NCBI GenBank assembly: GCA_001465935.1 | Contig: LNKV01000025.1 | Location: 81,609 to 145,608 of the forward strand | Source of the DNA: Clarireedia homoeocarpa | Lineage: Eukaryota; Ascomycota; Leotiomycetes; Helotiales; Rutstroemiaceae | Length of the DNA stretch: 64,000 nt | Direction of reading: 5' to 3' | Part shown: positions 1 to 11,400 of the stretch, piece after piece | Numbering within the stretch: the stretch's first letter is position 1 | How the letters are laid out: each line of letters opens with the position of its first letter | Made by a program: the position numbers and the translations under genes | The notes under the pieces: generated by a model | The model's database searches: none | The model's input: the letters and a program-made list of their open reading frames with translations, nothing else | What the model was told of the DNA's origin: nothing

Positions 1-1169
1 TTCACTCCATCATTTTCTTGCGCAACCGCCAGCGAGATTCCATCGTCGATTTCTCCTAACGTCCCTCTTATATCGGTCTTGACAACCAATCCTGACCGGT
101 CGCTACTGTAAAAGATGCCTAATGACGGGTCATCTGAGAACAACGACCAGACACTGTCGTTATGCATCGTAAGAGTATGCATACATCTTCCAGCCGTCAA
201 ACTCCACACTTTGACTGTCTGATCTGAACTAGCTGTCATGATCATGTCGCCCGTCTCATTGATCAATATGTCCCTCACATTATCTGTATGACCCACAAAC
301 TTTGTAATCCTCTTTCCAGTCCGCGAATCCCACAAGCGCACAATCGATTCTGGGCCCCCAGCTGCAAGAATATTGCTTCCTGTACTCAGCGCATATACCG
401 AGCCTTTCTCCGAAGTTTCTTCATCTCCGACTTCGATCTCGAGTTGCTTGCCAGCTCCATTGAGATCCCATAAGCAGATCCTTCTGTCCAGACCACCCGA
501 TGCGACCCAGTCCGCCCCATTTCCAGGACTAGCTAGACATTTTACATAGTCCGCATGTTGACCAATCGTCACCGGCTCACTTCCCTCCTCGAGAGGTCGC
601 CAAATCCTTACCGTCAAATCGCTCGATGCGCTCACTAGCGCTGTATTATTTCTCGCCAACACGATATCATTGACCCAATGGGTGTGTGCCTGCGTTTGAG
701 CTCTGAACGTGGTCGATGCCTGGGTTTTCGAGCTGTTGTCGGAAGGAGGATCGTCGAACGGATTCTCGACGGGGATGTCCTTCGGTCGCAGGTCCAGATT
801 TAAATCCCATGCGCAAATAGCGCCATCTCGTCCACCAGAGTACCTTCAATGTAATTAGCTACTACTGAAGTCTATGCTGCTATGTCACCCGCGCATGAAG
901 CCATTGAAGCCGCATTGAGGAAGTGTGAACTCACAAAATCGACTGTTCACTGTCCACAGCCAAGCCATTCACACCCAATCGATGTCCGCCCGGAGAATTG
1001 GCAAGAGGTAAGACTATTTCATGCAGCACAACCAATGGTCAGCCTCTGCCCTATGAGCCATATTGCGAAACAAAACCCCGAAGGTTGCATCATGCAAGGG
1101 AGACTTCGAGACAGTAGAAGGCCGAGGAAACGTACCATAGCTTATCCTTTGCCGCGCCTTTCTGGCCAT
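1..1169 (-). CDS. WDR48/UAF1-like WD40 repeat protein (3' end outside window)
   Basis: Exons complement(1..843, 935..1013, 1136..1169); the gene runs off the left edge, so the C-terminus is missing. The start at 1169 gives MARKARQRISYVLP, joined to GHRLGVNGLAVDSEQ and then LYSGGRDGAICAWDL, the usual opening of WDR48 proteins. WD40 blades follow (HTHWVNDIV, SASSDLTVRIWRP, ASGGLDRRICLWDL, GGPESIVRLWDSR, TASSDQTVKVWSL), and the visible part ends with YSSDRSGLVVKTDIRG, a segment typical of this family. Introns are 91 and 122 nt with GTGAGT and GTACGT donors. Known of the family: WDR48 (UAF1; Bun107 in fission yeast) is a beta-propeller scaffold that activates deubiquitinases of the USP1/12/46 group. 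Function here is inferred from family membership. Confidence 0.9.
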
Positions 1170-1849
1170 CGCTATCTTATCGTGGGAGGATTAGCGCGTC
1201 TCATGCGTTTGCAGATTATGCTTGCCCTTGTCCCTTTGTAGCACGTTCATATATGCAGCGATCCTGAAATATAGCTTTTTGCTTTTTATGCAAGAGACGT
1301 GCGAGGACGAGAGCAGATATTGCTTCGAGGTTAGCAACGGGAACTGCAGGCGCACGGCGCGGTATAGTTTGAGTTTAGTGGGGTTTCCAGGTTTCTAGAA
1401 GGATGAACTGCAGATTGTGTGGGGTGATGGATAGAGCTGTGTAATCCCACAGGCATGCCCAATGCATTTATCCGGGAATATCGACTGACTATCATTGTGG
1501 TCATGATCAAGGGCATTGTGAAATTGTAGTTGAATGAATCAGATTTTGATCATATTGCTGTTTTCTCTGACTATCAAGCGTTTTGCTCTAGTAGCCGTTG
1601 CATAAGTCAATGTACACCTACGTATTTAGTTCCGCCTACCACCACCCTCATTTGCTGTGCTCGATATGCCAATTGCTCGCATGGCGTGAGCTTGCCTCGC
1701 CTCATCTTTTCATGAAAACCCCCAAATGCAACCTATGCACCCCGAACTCTGTAACCATTCCAGTAATCCATTCGCCAGGCCGTTCCTGCATGAAATGGGT
1801 ATCATTTATATAGTCCCTCATTAACGCCTGTTCCAGATAGCAAAGTACC
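1170..1849. other. Intergenic region, WDR48-like promoter and SUMO-protease 3' flank
   Basis: This spacer holds the upstream region of the WDR48-like gene and the downstream region of the SUMO protease, both on the minus strand. Short open frames occur, but none has a recognisable protein pattern or splice signals. I see no RNA gene. Confidence 0.6.
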
Positions 1850-3547
1850 TTAAAAAATTCCTTGACCCCAAGCAAAATCACCCCTAAATCCCTTGTTAAT
1901 CAACAGTGCCGCAATATTTCTTCTCATGGTTGTCATATCTCGGCCTTGGTAGCATGAGGTATCTAGCCCCAAAGCAACGCAAAGCGCGTTTGTACAGACA
2001 AATACTCCACAGTCGTAACCATTCATCTGTCGAGTACACCCGGTAGATGGCGTCGTCCATTCTTCTTCCTTATAAGCCGACCCTAACTGGAACTTCAACC
2101 ACCCACGCATGTGCTGAATGAAGTTGCGCGAGCTTCCCTGTAGGCTGTCGAAGTATTCAATAGTTCTCGCGATTGGCCGCACAGCTCCTATAGTCCAATG
2201 GGAACCTCGACATATAGGTACAAAAACAGTATCGACCTCTAGTAGCGATACTCCCGGTGCCTTCTTTCGCTTCATCAGACGCTCAGTGCTGCTAGGTCCT
2301 TTCTTATCCAGATTTTCGTAGAAGAAACTGTTGTGTGCGATAAATCTAGGCACCTCGCTGATCGGCTCCCCAAGCTTTTTGGATTCTGCTTTCGCCGCTT
2401 TGTTAGCTGCCTCTACAATCCATTCAATGTAAGTATTGATGATCTCGTCGTTGAGCCAAGAGCAATGTCCGAGTAAGGTCGAGAAATCTTTGATGTGTAG
2501 CGGGGTTCCACCCTGTGACTGCGTAATTTGGACATTGCCCCCCTTTCTCGCACGACTCAGAGCGTTCTCTATATTCTCCTCCCATTTATCTTCGAGCGCT
2601 TCAATGAGGGGTTTCGATGGATATCGTCGTGTTAGTCTACGTTCTCTTGCTAGGCGTATGGCTTCGGCTTTCTCTTTCCGCTTTCGTTCCTCGGCTTCTA
2701 ACTGATGTCTCTTTTTGCTCAAAGCTGAAAGTTGAAACGGTCCTTCGCTCGTCTCGCTATCTTCCTTATCATCAAGACTCAGAACGTCGCGTAAACGTTG
2801 GTCCAAAGGCCTATCGTCATGAGATGTTGATGAATGTAATGGACGTATTCGTGCACTTGCAGTTCTGCGATGGTGTGAAATTGGGGATCGAGGCGATCTA
2901 GGTGTTGGTGGGGCCGGCGTTGATAATGAAGATTCTGACGAACTGGTTCTAGATGAAAAAGTGTCTTGCTGGATATCCTCGTCATCGTCGGAAATGTATA
3001 TAATCTCTGGTTCTCGTACTGGTGGAGGGACTCCAAATTCCGCTGGCGTCCAACGCGCATCCTCTGATACTCGCAACTCTGCTTCCGATTTCTTCTCCAC
3101 TCTATTCATGGTCGTAGGTGTACTGTTTCGTACGTCGCTTGGGCTTTTCTCTACTTGGGCATCTTCACTTCTTTGTCTCTTGGCCGCTGATGGTCTATAT
3201 TCTCGCGATTCCGTCTTCTGAATATGACTGTTCGATATCACTGAAGTTCTTAGTACATGCCAACAGGACTGACTGACCATTCCATCTCGGTGCTTACCAT
3301 CGTTGTTGTTACTCCTGTCTGTTAAAGTTGAATCGGACTCTGGGCCAGGCCAAGCCCAAAGGGGCCGGACGTGATTCCTGAAGAAGCTCCAGATCATACC
3401 CGACATCTCTGTGAATGCACCAGACTGAGAAAACATTAGTAACGGGCGCAGCGTAATTTTGTGGACACAAAACAGGTAGTGTACCTCAATAACTTCAACC
3501 GAGTTTGGGGTTAATTCTTGAGAGGCCTTGCGCTTGAGAGCGGTCAT
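1850..3547 (-). CDS. Ulp1-family SUMO protease (C48 peptidase)
   Basis: Cysteine protease of the Ulp1/SENP type, expected to process or remove SUMO. The C-terminal ~220 residues hold the catalytic domain: WLNDEIINTYIEWIV, then FVPICRGSHWTIGAV (catalytic His in HW), EYFDSLQG (Asp), and QMNGYDCGVFVC (oxyanion Gln and nucleophile Cys). The N-terminal half is basic and low complexity, with an acidic patch YISDDDEDI that resembles a SUMO-interacting motif, and a Lys/Arg-rich helix before the catalytic domain. The frame is open across the whole locus (565 codons), but two segments have clean splice signals: 3425..3484 (60 nt) and 3241..3297 (57 nt). Splicing both leaves exons 1850..3240, 3298..3424 and 3485..3547 and a 526-aa protein. 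Both introns are multiples of three without stops. Confidence 0.92.
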   Translation of the reverse strand: MTALKRKASQELTPNSVEVIEVHYLFCVHKITLRPLLMFSQSGAFTEMSGMIWSFFRNHVRPLWAWPGPESDSTLTDRSNNNDGKHRDGMVSQSCWHVLRTSVISNSHIQKTESREYRPSAAKRQRSEDAQVEKSPSDVRNSTPTTMNRVEKKSEAELRVSEDARWTPAEFGVPPPVREPEIIYISDDDEDIQQDTFSSRTSSSESSLSTPAPPTPRSPRSPISHHRRTASARIRPLHSSTSHDDRPLDQRLRDVLSLDDKEDSETSEGPFQLSALSKKRHQLEAEERKRKEKAEAIRLARERRLTRRYPSKPLIEALEDKWEENIENALSRARKGGNVQITQSQGGTPLHIKDFSTLLGHCSWLNDEIINTYIEWIVEAANKAAKAESKKLGEPISEVPRFIAHNSFFYENLDKKGPSSTERLMKRKKAPGVSLLEVDTVFVPICRGSHWTIGAVRPIARTIEYFDSLQGSSRNFIQHMRGWLKFQLGSAYKEEEWTTPSTGCTRQMNGYDCGVFVCTNALCVALGLDTSCYQGRDMTTMRRNIAALLINKGFRGDFAWGQGIF

Positions 3548-4157
3548 CGCGTGGAGGGAAGGGACTGGTGGTGGGATCTGCTAAAATCGACCAACATCGA
3601 GGGTTAGATATGTGCCAAAATCTAGATATTAATTGGCAACTTATTATAAATCTGGCGGTTCTTATAATTTATTACGACCGGACGATCCGATGTTGTGTTT
3701 AAGTTGAAGGCAAATCTATGTATGATGAAGGAAAGAATTACGAAGTAGAGTTGCCAATTCAGATCCTCACAGACTAGTTCTAAAGGTTCACAGCTGGAAA
3801 GAATTAAGGTTTGTGAACAAAGAGCATCGCTAGCATCACACCACCCTGCCACCACCGGACCAATGTGCCGGTGATTCTGTAAGGATCTGCCCCACATACT
3901 CAATCGTAGTATCGCTGTTGAATGCTGGAATGCTGGAATGCTTGAATGCTTGATTGCCTTTCCACAATTCCATGAACCCGGAAACAAAGCAACGACAACG
4001 TGCAGGCATATATGGAAGCACATCAGCAAATGTGATATTTCCGGCTCCTATAGGATAGGAGCTAAAGCTGCAGATCACTTCAAACATTAGGAGGCATGAG
4101 AGCTATTGTACAACCCGTGCAAATAAACACATCTAGTATCTAATCCGTTGTCCCAAT
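3548..4157. other. Intergenic region, SUMO-protease promoter
   Basis: About 610 bp lies between the start of the SUMO protease gene and the stop of the monooxygenase gene, both on the minus strand. A short imperfect direct repeat (GGAATGCT units) lies near 3920-3950. No coding pattern was recognised. Confidence 0.5.
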
Positions 4158-6213
4158 CTACAACTGCGCCCTTGTCTCGCCCAACCTTTTCGAACAAAAC
4201 GCCCCAAAATATTCATTTAGCGCATCAACCGTAGCACTTCCCTCCAACAAACTCACCACAACCCCAACATACCCATCGGGTCTGACCACAATAACACCTC
4301 CCTTCTCCTCATCCAATCCCATTTTCGCATGCGCAGAAGCCTTCGCGTCCGGTACCATGTGATCCCAGATATCGTCTGCGTAGACATGTGTGCTGTATCG
4401 AGCGAGGACAGCAGGCACATCTCGTGTGATTTCGATGTTGCTTCGCTTCTCGGCAAAAATTGTGCAGAAGGTGTAGAGATGACTATGTGGGTTGTGTCGT
4501 TCGTGATAAGAAACCGAGTCAAGATCGGGTCGCAGATAGGTTGAGAAGAAGGATGATTTCTTAATGAGGTTCTGGGCGAAGTCATTTAGAGCCTTATTTG
4601 TTGCCGAAGGCTTGCCGGCGAAGACATATACCCTGAACGAGCCATTGACTGGGATCTCTTGTTCGAGATGCACAACATTGGCATCTACAACGCGAGTCAC
4701 GTTCGAGTTTCGGAATAGACGACCAGTGCGAAGCTTGTGACCTTTGGGGTTGATGGCAGTTGATTTTGCCGGATGTTCTGGAGACCAGTTCAGGGAATTC
4801 GGATTGTAAGCTACCCCGTAGCCGCTGGTGAACTCACAAGACTCTTTGAAGGTCTTGATGAACTCGTTTTCTTCTTCTTCGGGCTTCGTATGCTCGGCTC
4901 CTCGTTGAGTAGCAGCTTCGACGTCATGAGCAGCTGGTGCCTTTTGTGAGAAGAGTGCGGCATATTTCGCGTCAAAATCCAGAAGATTCTCAGCTACCTT
5001 CTTTCGTTCGGGCTCGTACGAATGAAGTAACGATCTATCAGCAAATCCTGACTCGACATGGTGTATCTTCCATGCCAAGTTCTGGGCGTCTAGGAACGCT
5101 GTATTCATGCCTTGTCCGGCTTTAGGCTATCTCAATGTGTTAGCTCAAGAGTACGTATTCTTAGGGAGCCTCTTACGCTGTGTGTATGGCAAGCATCACC
5201 GCCCAGGAATACTCTGTGATCAAGCGTATATTTGTCGGCGATACCTTGTCCAATAGGGTATACGGAGTACCATTCCACCCGTTCCCACTCAATTTTATAA
5301 GGCTCGAGTATTCGTTTGGCTGAAGCTTGTACCTCTTCTTCGGTCGCTGTTTTCCGAGGGTTCCAATCTTTGTCTGTCGAGGACGCAATCTGGATGTACA
5401 GGCGCACGAGATTGTTCTCTCGCGGAATTACCATTATGGATCCGTGGTCCGAGTGTATGGTGCACTTCATCTACAGGCCTATTAGAATTGCATGCCATCA
5501 ATCGGAACTGTGGAATCTACCTTGATATCCGGGAAATCTGTCCTAACAACACCATCCATAACACCCCAAACATGAGCTATAGGATCCTTGTGCTTGATTC
5601 CGATATTCAACTGATTTCGAATGAATGATCTGGCCCCTTCGCCTCCAAAGAGATATTTTGCTCTAACAGTCTCTCTTTCGCTCCCTTCAACCTGCTCCAA
5701 GTTCACCTCGACAGGATACTCTGGATCGACTTGCTCATCCGTCTTGAATCCTCTGATTGTCCAAGGTCTTTGTATGTGAACATTATTCTTCTCTAGATCT
5801 GCAATAAAGACCCGCTCGATCATACCCTGATGTAGCAATGTCGTGAAAGGGTATCTGGCGTCAATGAAGCTAGGACAACTGGCCCAAGTTCCAGTCCTGT
5901 GAATGCCTTTTCCTCCTTTAGTCGGATCCCAGAAAGCAACTTCATAAACTTTCGCAGGTCCATATGCCATAATGGCAGGCTTCAACCCCATATTCCGTAG
6001 AAGGTCCAGTGATCTAGGCTGAATGCCGTCGGCTCTTCCGGTCTTCGTAGGCTCGGGTCTATTATCGATATGCTTGATTTTGTAGCCCCATCGCGCGAGC
6101 AATGTTGATAATAACAGCCCTACTGGTCCAGCACCGACAATGACAATGTCATACTTTTCTACTCCGCCTTCCATGCTCTTTACACTTTCCCGCGGCTCCA
6201 TACTTTGGTCCAT
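4158..6213 (-). CDS. Phenol 2-monooxygenase-like FAD-dependent aromatic hydroxylase
   Basis: Exons complement(4158..5126, 5177..5470, 5521..6213), two 50-nt introns, 651 aa, close to the length of fungal phenol hydroxylases. Residues 21-32 carry the Rossmann FAD motif (YDIVIVGAGPVG). The second FAD/NADPH motif reads GGEGARSFIRNQL, with Glu where GADGARS is usual. The ribityl-binding motif is FLGGDACHTHSPKAGQGMN, split by an intron between S and P. The C-terminal ~200 residues look like the thioredoxin-like phenol-hydroxylase dimerisation domain (GRLFRNSNVTRV; VVRPDGYVGVVV near the end). Known of the family: ortho-hydroxylation of phenols using NADPH and O2. The substrate here cannot be told; the gene stands alone with no ring-cleavage partner in the window. 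Confidence 0.93.
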
Positions 6214-7521
6214 GACTATGGACTAAAATGCACGAAATTAAAAGATAAGAGATATATGTTTGATAGAAATGGAGAGAAATGACTTGATGCAAAAGTAGAA
6301 TCAAGGAATGGAGATTCAGGAACAAGGGGGAAACAAACCCCTTTAAAATACAAATTCTTACGCTGTTCTCAACATTTTGAGATCGGGAACATTGACGGCA
6401 TTTACTGCGGCGCCGTCAGCTTTCATTCTGGAGTCTATTTGATTACCTTGATTCAATCCCGAAGGACTGAAGCGGCCTAGAACCAGTTAGTCGCACGTAG
6501 TGAGTAACGGTACGAACTACGGCAAGTTCATGTGTCTGAGGTAATGCGGGGAAAGCTGCCCGGCGGTGGCCCTTGAACCAATCAAGACACTCGCATTGAT
6601 TGCTATCATTGTAACACTACCACCGGCTTCGATATTCGGTAGAGAGTCTGGACGAATTAATGATACAAAGTGGATGCGGTGGGCCCCTGTTATTTTGCTG
6701 CTTTCCCGGCTTTCTTCGCCAGCCGTAGAAGCCTCTCTTGATCCGCCACCAGCATCAAAAGCCCGGGGAATGCGATTATACGAAGGAATATGCATCTTAT
6801 CCAAGCAATTTCTAGCGTCATGGCATCGGACAAGGCTCGGTATGCAAGTAGTCCGCAGTGTCATTTGGCCTGCAAAACGGTCATGGTTGTCAACTCCTAA
6901 GCTCCGTCAACGACCACCCGTCAAGTTTCGACATCCGACTGAGACTGCGGGTTCCCCACGGATAGAGATCACGGAGCGGATATGTAGGGGTCGTGTCTTC
7001 AGCCCCCTCGATTTATTACCGCCTGGTAAGTCGTGATGGCACAAAGACGTGGAACGTATCTTGATAAGTCTTTTGGCGGCTCGTCAACGCGTGCGATGCT
7101 TTGACGCGTTAAAAGACATGGCGATTAGGGAGGGCATACGTCCCAGAACAAAACGTGCCGAGTGAATTCGCTACTTGATCACGAGGCGTGTAAGTCTCGG
7201 AACACGCTAAGCTCTTCGAATATAACGCGCAATAACAAAGGAAATTGCTTGCAGAATTCAACATCTGGTTCGAGTGCAGACCTGAAGCTGGACGAGTCTC
7301 GTTCGATCGTGATCGGTTGACATGGACCAAACCAGAGTACGTTGTTGTTTGCACTCCCCGGATGGGAAGGTGAATGCGAGAATTTGGCCTCGTTAAGTGA
7401 GGCAAGTCTATGTAGAAGCAATGAGAGAAAGACTCGGGATCAGAAGACAAGTGCTGAGTATACTTACTGGTTGATGGGTATGGTGTGTTCTACTGTGCTT
7501 TTTGTTTTGGAGAACCGTGGG

Positions 7522-7556
7522 GGAAGCAGGAAGCAGGAGGCAGGAAGCAGGAAGCA
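7522..7556. repeat. 7-bp tandem repeat (GGAAGCA)5
   Basis: Five near-perfect copies of GGAAGCA, one with a single change (GGAGGCA). Confidence 0.9.
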
Positions 7557-7640
7557 GTCGTCGCTTTCACATCTGGGCACCTTCCCTTAAACCCCTCCCC
7601 CCATTTCATCCATTCCACATATATCCAAATTCATTTGTAA

Positions 7641-7678
7641 TCTGTTTGGCTGAAAGGAATCTGTTTGGCTGAAAGGAA
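7641..7678. repeat. 19-bp direct tandem duplication
   Basis: Two adjacent copies of TCTGTTTGGCTGAAAGGAA. Confidence 0.95.
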
Positions 7679-7740
7679 GCGCCATTACGGTCAAGTTCTG
7701 GTGGGCCTGGCATGTAGTAGTAGCTATTTCTTCAGATCCA

Positions 7741-7790
7741 ATCCTTCCTATACTCTTGGGAGTCAATCCTTCCTACACTCTTGCGAGTCA
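7741..7790. repeat. 25-bp direct tandem duplication
   Basis: Two adjacent 25-bp units starting ATCCTTCCTA and ending GAGTCA, differing at two positions. Confidence 0.9.
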
Positions 7791-7917
7791 TGTCTTCCCA
7801 ATGACCGCGCTCATCACCTGCTCACGTTCAATGGCAACGGCAACAGCAACATGAAGTCAGCCCAAGAGGCCGAAATAAGGAGAAACTTCATACGTGCATG
7901 TGGATGGCACATCAATT

Positions 7918-7951
7918 CACTCATCACTCATCACTCATCACTCATCACTCA
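7918..7951. repeat. 7-bp tandem repeat (TCATCAC)n
   Basis: About five copies of TCATCAC/ACTCATC in a row, in the upstream region of the 1452-aa orphan gene. Confidence 0.9.
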
Positions 7952-8440
7952 ATCTGTCATTGTAGGACAAACATCCCAAGAGCCATTTCACCGCCCTCCT
8001 TATCGTTTACCTTGATGGATGGAAGGTCGGATAGAAAGACTAAGACCATCTCTATTGGACTTTGTTTACATACATACCCTCTTGATTCCCTCGCCTGCTC
8101 CTTGTTACCGTCGCAACACATACGTTTTCTATGAGGATGGGACAAAATTCATTTAACCACCTTTACTGGCTGCATTATCCATTCTTTTAGCACGCTCTAA
8201 ATGATATACAACAGCTTCGATTCTACTCATCGAAAATTCCATTTCGTCACATTTTCATTTTCAGCTTCCCATCTTATATACCCGTCCTGCTCGACGGATC
8301 TTATACTGGACTGGATCCGACCTTCTCGCCTTCACATAAACTGCATATTAACAGTTACATCTTCCCATTTGCTAGGCTGCTACAAACATTCTGTTCAGAA
8401 CTTGTGCCTACCTTTGCCAGATCTCTTGCGCTCGAATAAG

Positions 8441-11400
8441 ATGGCAAGTATGGGTGCCAAAGAACCGCCCATCAATTTCACTCTCCCCTGTAGTGGTCAC
8501 TTAGCGCATCCGATCTTGGGTAATTTTCATCTCCCAGTAGAAGTCGAGGATGGACGCAAGGCTTCAGGAGTACACAACTTAGCTCGCGAGGGCTGGAGCG
8601 AGGAGAGTGAGTTAAGCTTGTAGAAGCGCAGGCGAATGAGATACCAAACTGAAATTCTATAGAATGTCGAAACTACCTTGTGCGGCTGTGTGCTGATAGT
8701 AAGTTATTGTCGCGCCCTATTCTCTTTCCCTTCCTGCCTCTGAACGGAGGGTATCTTCTCGTCCTCCAAGAACCAGGGAAAATTAGAGCGGGCACTTCAG
8801 ATACTTTTTAATGTGTATTCTGACATGAAGTTGTATCAGTACCTCGGAATCTTCCCTACAAGGATGGGCTGCGAATACTACATCCTCGACTGCAAGAGAG
8901 GTTCGGTGACGAGAATGTTGATCTAGCATTAGGTGTTCTTGAAGAGTTGATTGAGGTCGAAGAACTACCGCCCTTTCCCCCATGCATCTTTCAGCGATGG
9001 AAATACGAACATCTTCGGAGACGGGTCAGTCCACAAACTCTGATATACCAATGATTTTTCTAACAACCTACAAGGAAGACTTCACCAACCCCCACGTCCC
9101 ACACACAACTACAATACAAGCACCTGTTGTGCCTACCAAAACACTTCTTGACTATAGAGAACAACAGGCACAAAAGCACTTTCTTTATCCTCAACCAAGT
9201 CCAAGTACTATGCCCTCCTATGAGTCTTTAAATTCAAAGATCGCACATCAGCCAAGTTGGCGTATTGAACACAGTGTATTTGTATCGATTGGAGGGAAGC
9301 AAGCAAGCGTAGCCTACTGCCCAACGCCGGCAGAGCTTCATAAAGGAATGTGGGATCCTGAATATGGGCGTTCAGGCGCTCGCGTACAGACTGGTGGTGC
9401 TCACACGAGCTCGCCAAGCTCCACAAACGGACCTGCAGAATCATCAGCTACGATTCCGAACTATCTTACTCCTACAAGAGCTCAACTCAAAAATGCGACG
9501 AGGGACATGGGAAAGAGAATGAAGAGCCACATCCAAGAATTTGGGAAATTTCCAAATAGCCTAGCTCATAGTGGTGTTGAAGCTTCCTCAACCCAGCTGC
9601 ACGACTCGGTCTCTGTCAGTACTGGAGGTTCTCACAAGTATAACAAGGAAGGGTATCTGAAGAACCGATTTGGAACAAGAAACGTGGAATTACCAGTAGG
9701 AGTGGAGGTTCCGAATGCCAACTTCGCGAGAAAACATCAATTGATTCCAAATGGCTATCCGATCCCAAATTATCTCCTAGTGTGTCGTAGCCCTACAAGA
9801 GATGAAATTGTTGCGAGATTATGCGAAATTGGAATTCGAGAGGCAGTGAACTGTTCTAGTAAGTCTATAAAAAATAATGATTTGTATTTAATTATTAAAC
9901 TAACATTGATAGAGCACAATCCATTACGGTTTTTCATGACTAAAGGCTGTAGTATTCCTGCAACACCGAGTCTCTTCTTCGATGGGGGTCTCGATTACAA
10001 GTGGGACGATGCCGAATCAGTTTTGAGCTCGACAAGTGATAATCCTGAGCCTCAGTCATATTGCGAAGACCGGCAACGACTTCAAACAACTCGGCTTCCG
10101 CTGGAGAGCAGTCTTTCCCAAGAACATGCAACGTCTCAGAGTCTACACTGTAGCCCACAATCGTTCGGAAGAATACCGTCACCTGTAAGGCGCCATCATC
10201 ATACAGAAGCTGAGATCCTGTTACCCACCATCTATGATCCGCTTCAGAACTCAAGCAGTAACCATGAAGTGCTTCCATCACTACCAGTAGTGCCAAAGGA
10301 GAATATTGAAAGCTCGTGGGAATCGAACCAGCAAACAAGTGAACCCACGGATGACAACCTCAGTGTTATGAATCAGTCATGGGAAGCACAATATATGAAT
10401 GCGTTCCGTAACTCCTCTGGCAGATGTGTGAAATGGAGCGAGCCGGAGCCAACTCCAGACTTGGATCTAGCTATTGGTTCACTGTCATCCGCCACGTATA
10501 GCCCACAGTCATCTCCCGATCAACTTGAAAAGGCTGTAAGATCTGTGCATGATATAAATTGGTCTTCAGAAATAGCAGAGGGTTTCTTACCTCGTTTCGG
10601 TGTCGGACATTTTGGAACCATAAATCATTCGCATGGCACTATAGGCCACCACAGTCGAACGCTGGATAATATATTCGACGACGAGATTGGGCATGTGAAA
10701 TTTCCATATGCTGAGCTTCATCAATCTAATGGGAGTCATACTTTGGTAAACCTGACCCCTCCTCGTCGATTACACGAACGTTCATTTCTTCCGTACGGGT
10801 GGCGAGAAGACAACCACCCCGTCACCGTTAACCAGCAGACTGAGAAATCGCCCAAGGATTGTGGAAAATCGGGCGGCGATTTTTCTAAACAAGAGACACC
10901 TAGTTTCGACGGAGCAAATGACAATCATTCAACTGAGAATAATTTAAAAGATGATATCAGAAAAAAACAAACGGCTAGCGACAATACAACAAACCACGAC
11001 CACAATAGTTTCGATTCTAACAATAGCAACCATTCACCACAAAATACCAGAGGTGCAAAGAAATTCCTGATGGAGCTCAGTCAAGGTCACCTTCCAACCA
11101 TTTCACCTCCACAACCTCTATATATTCGAAAACAACCAAGCCAAATCCGTTTCAGAACTGGAGCAGAACGTCAAAACAACAATATCTCTTACCCAGAAAC
11201 GCGTTATCCCCCTCGTACCTCTTCCATTCCCAAATACGAGACTTCCCAAGTCGAAGACAAGTGCGACATCCCCTCACGAGAAGTGCGATCCAACTCTCCA
11301 ATTTCACATTCCACTATATCCAGCTCTCGTGGTACAACATTCTCGCGAGCAATAAGTGAGTGCCCAACGACCGGTACAGTCACTCAATCAAATGTATCTG

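Larger units (their letters stand above)
6214..8440. other. Long intergenic region between divergent genes
   Basis: About 2.2 kb separates the divergently transcribed monooxygenase and the 1452-aa orphan gene, so it holds both promoters and probably a long 5' leader for the orphan. Several short tandem repeats cluster at 7.5-8.0 kb (listed separately). Open frames of 60-156 codons exist, but I see no splice-supported or family-like protein in them. Confidence 0.6.

Noticed and set aside
6566..7036. 156-codon plus-strand frame upstream of the monooxygenase
   Set aside because: No start context, no domain pattern, and it lies in the repeat-bearing divergent promoter region.
7522..7951. Closely spaced short tandem repeats considered as a CRISPR-like array
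   Set aside because: Different 7-25-bp units without spacers in a eukaryotic genome; ordinary microsatellites and local duplications.
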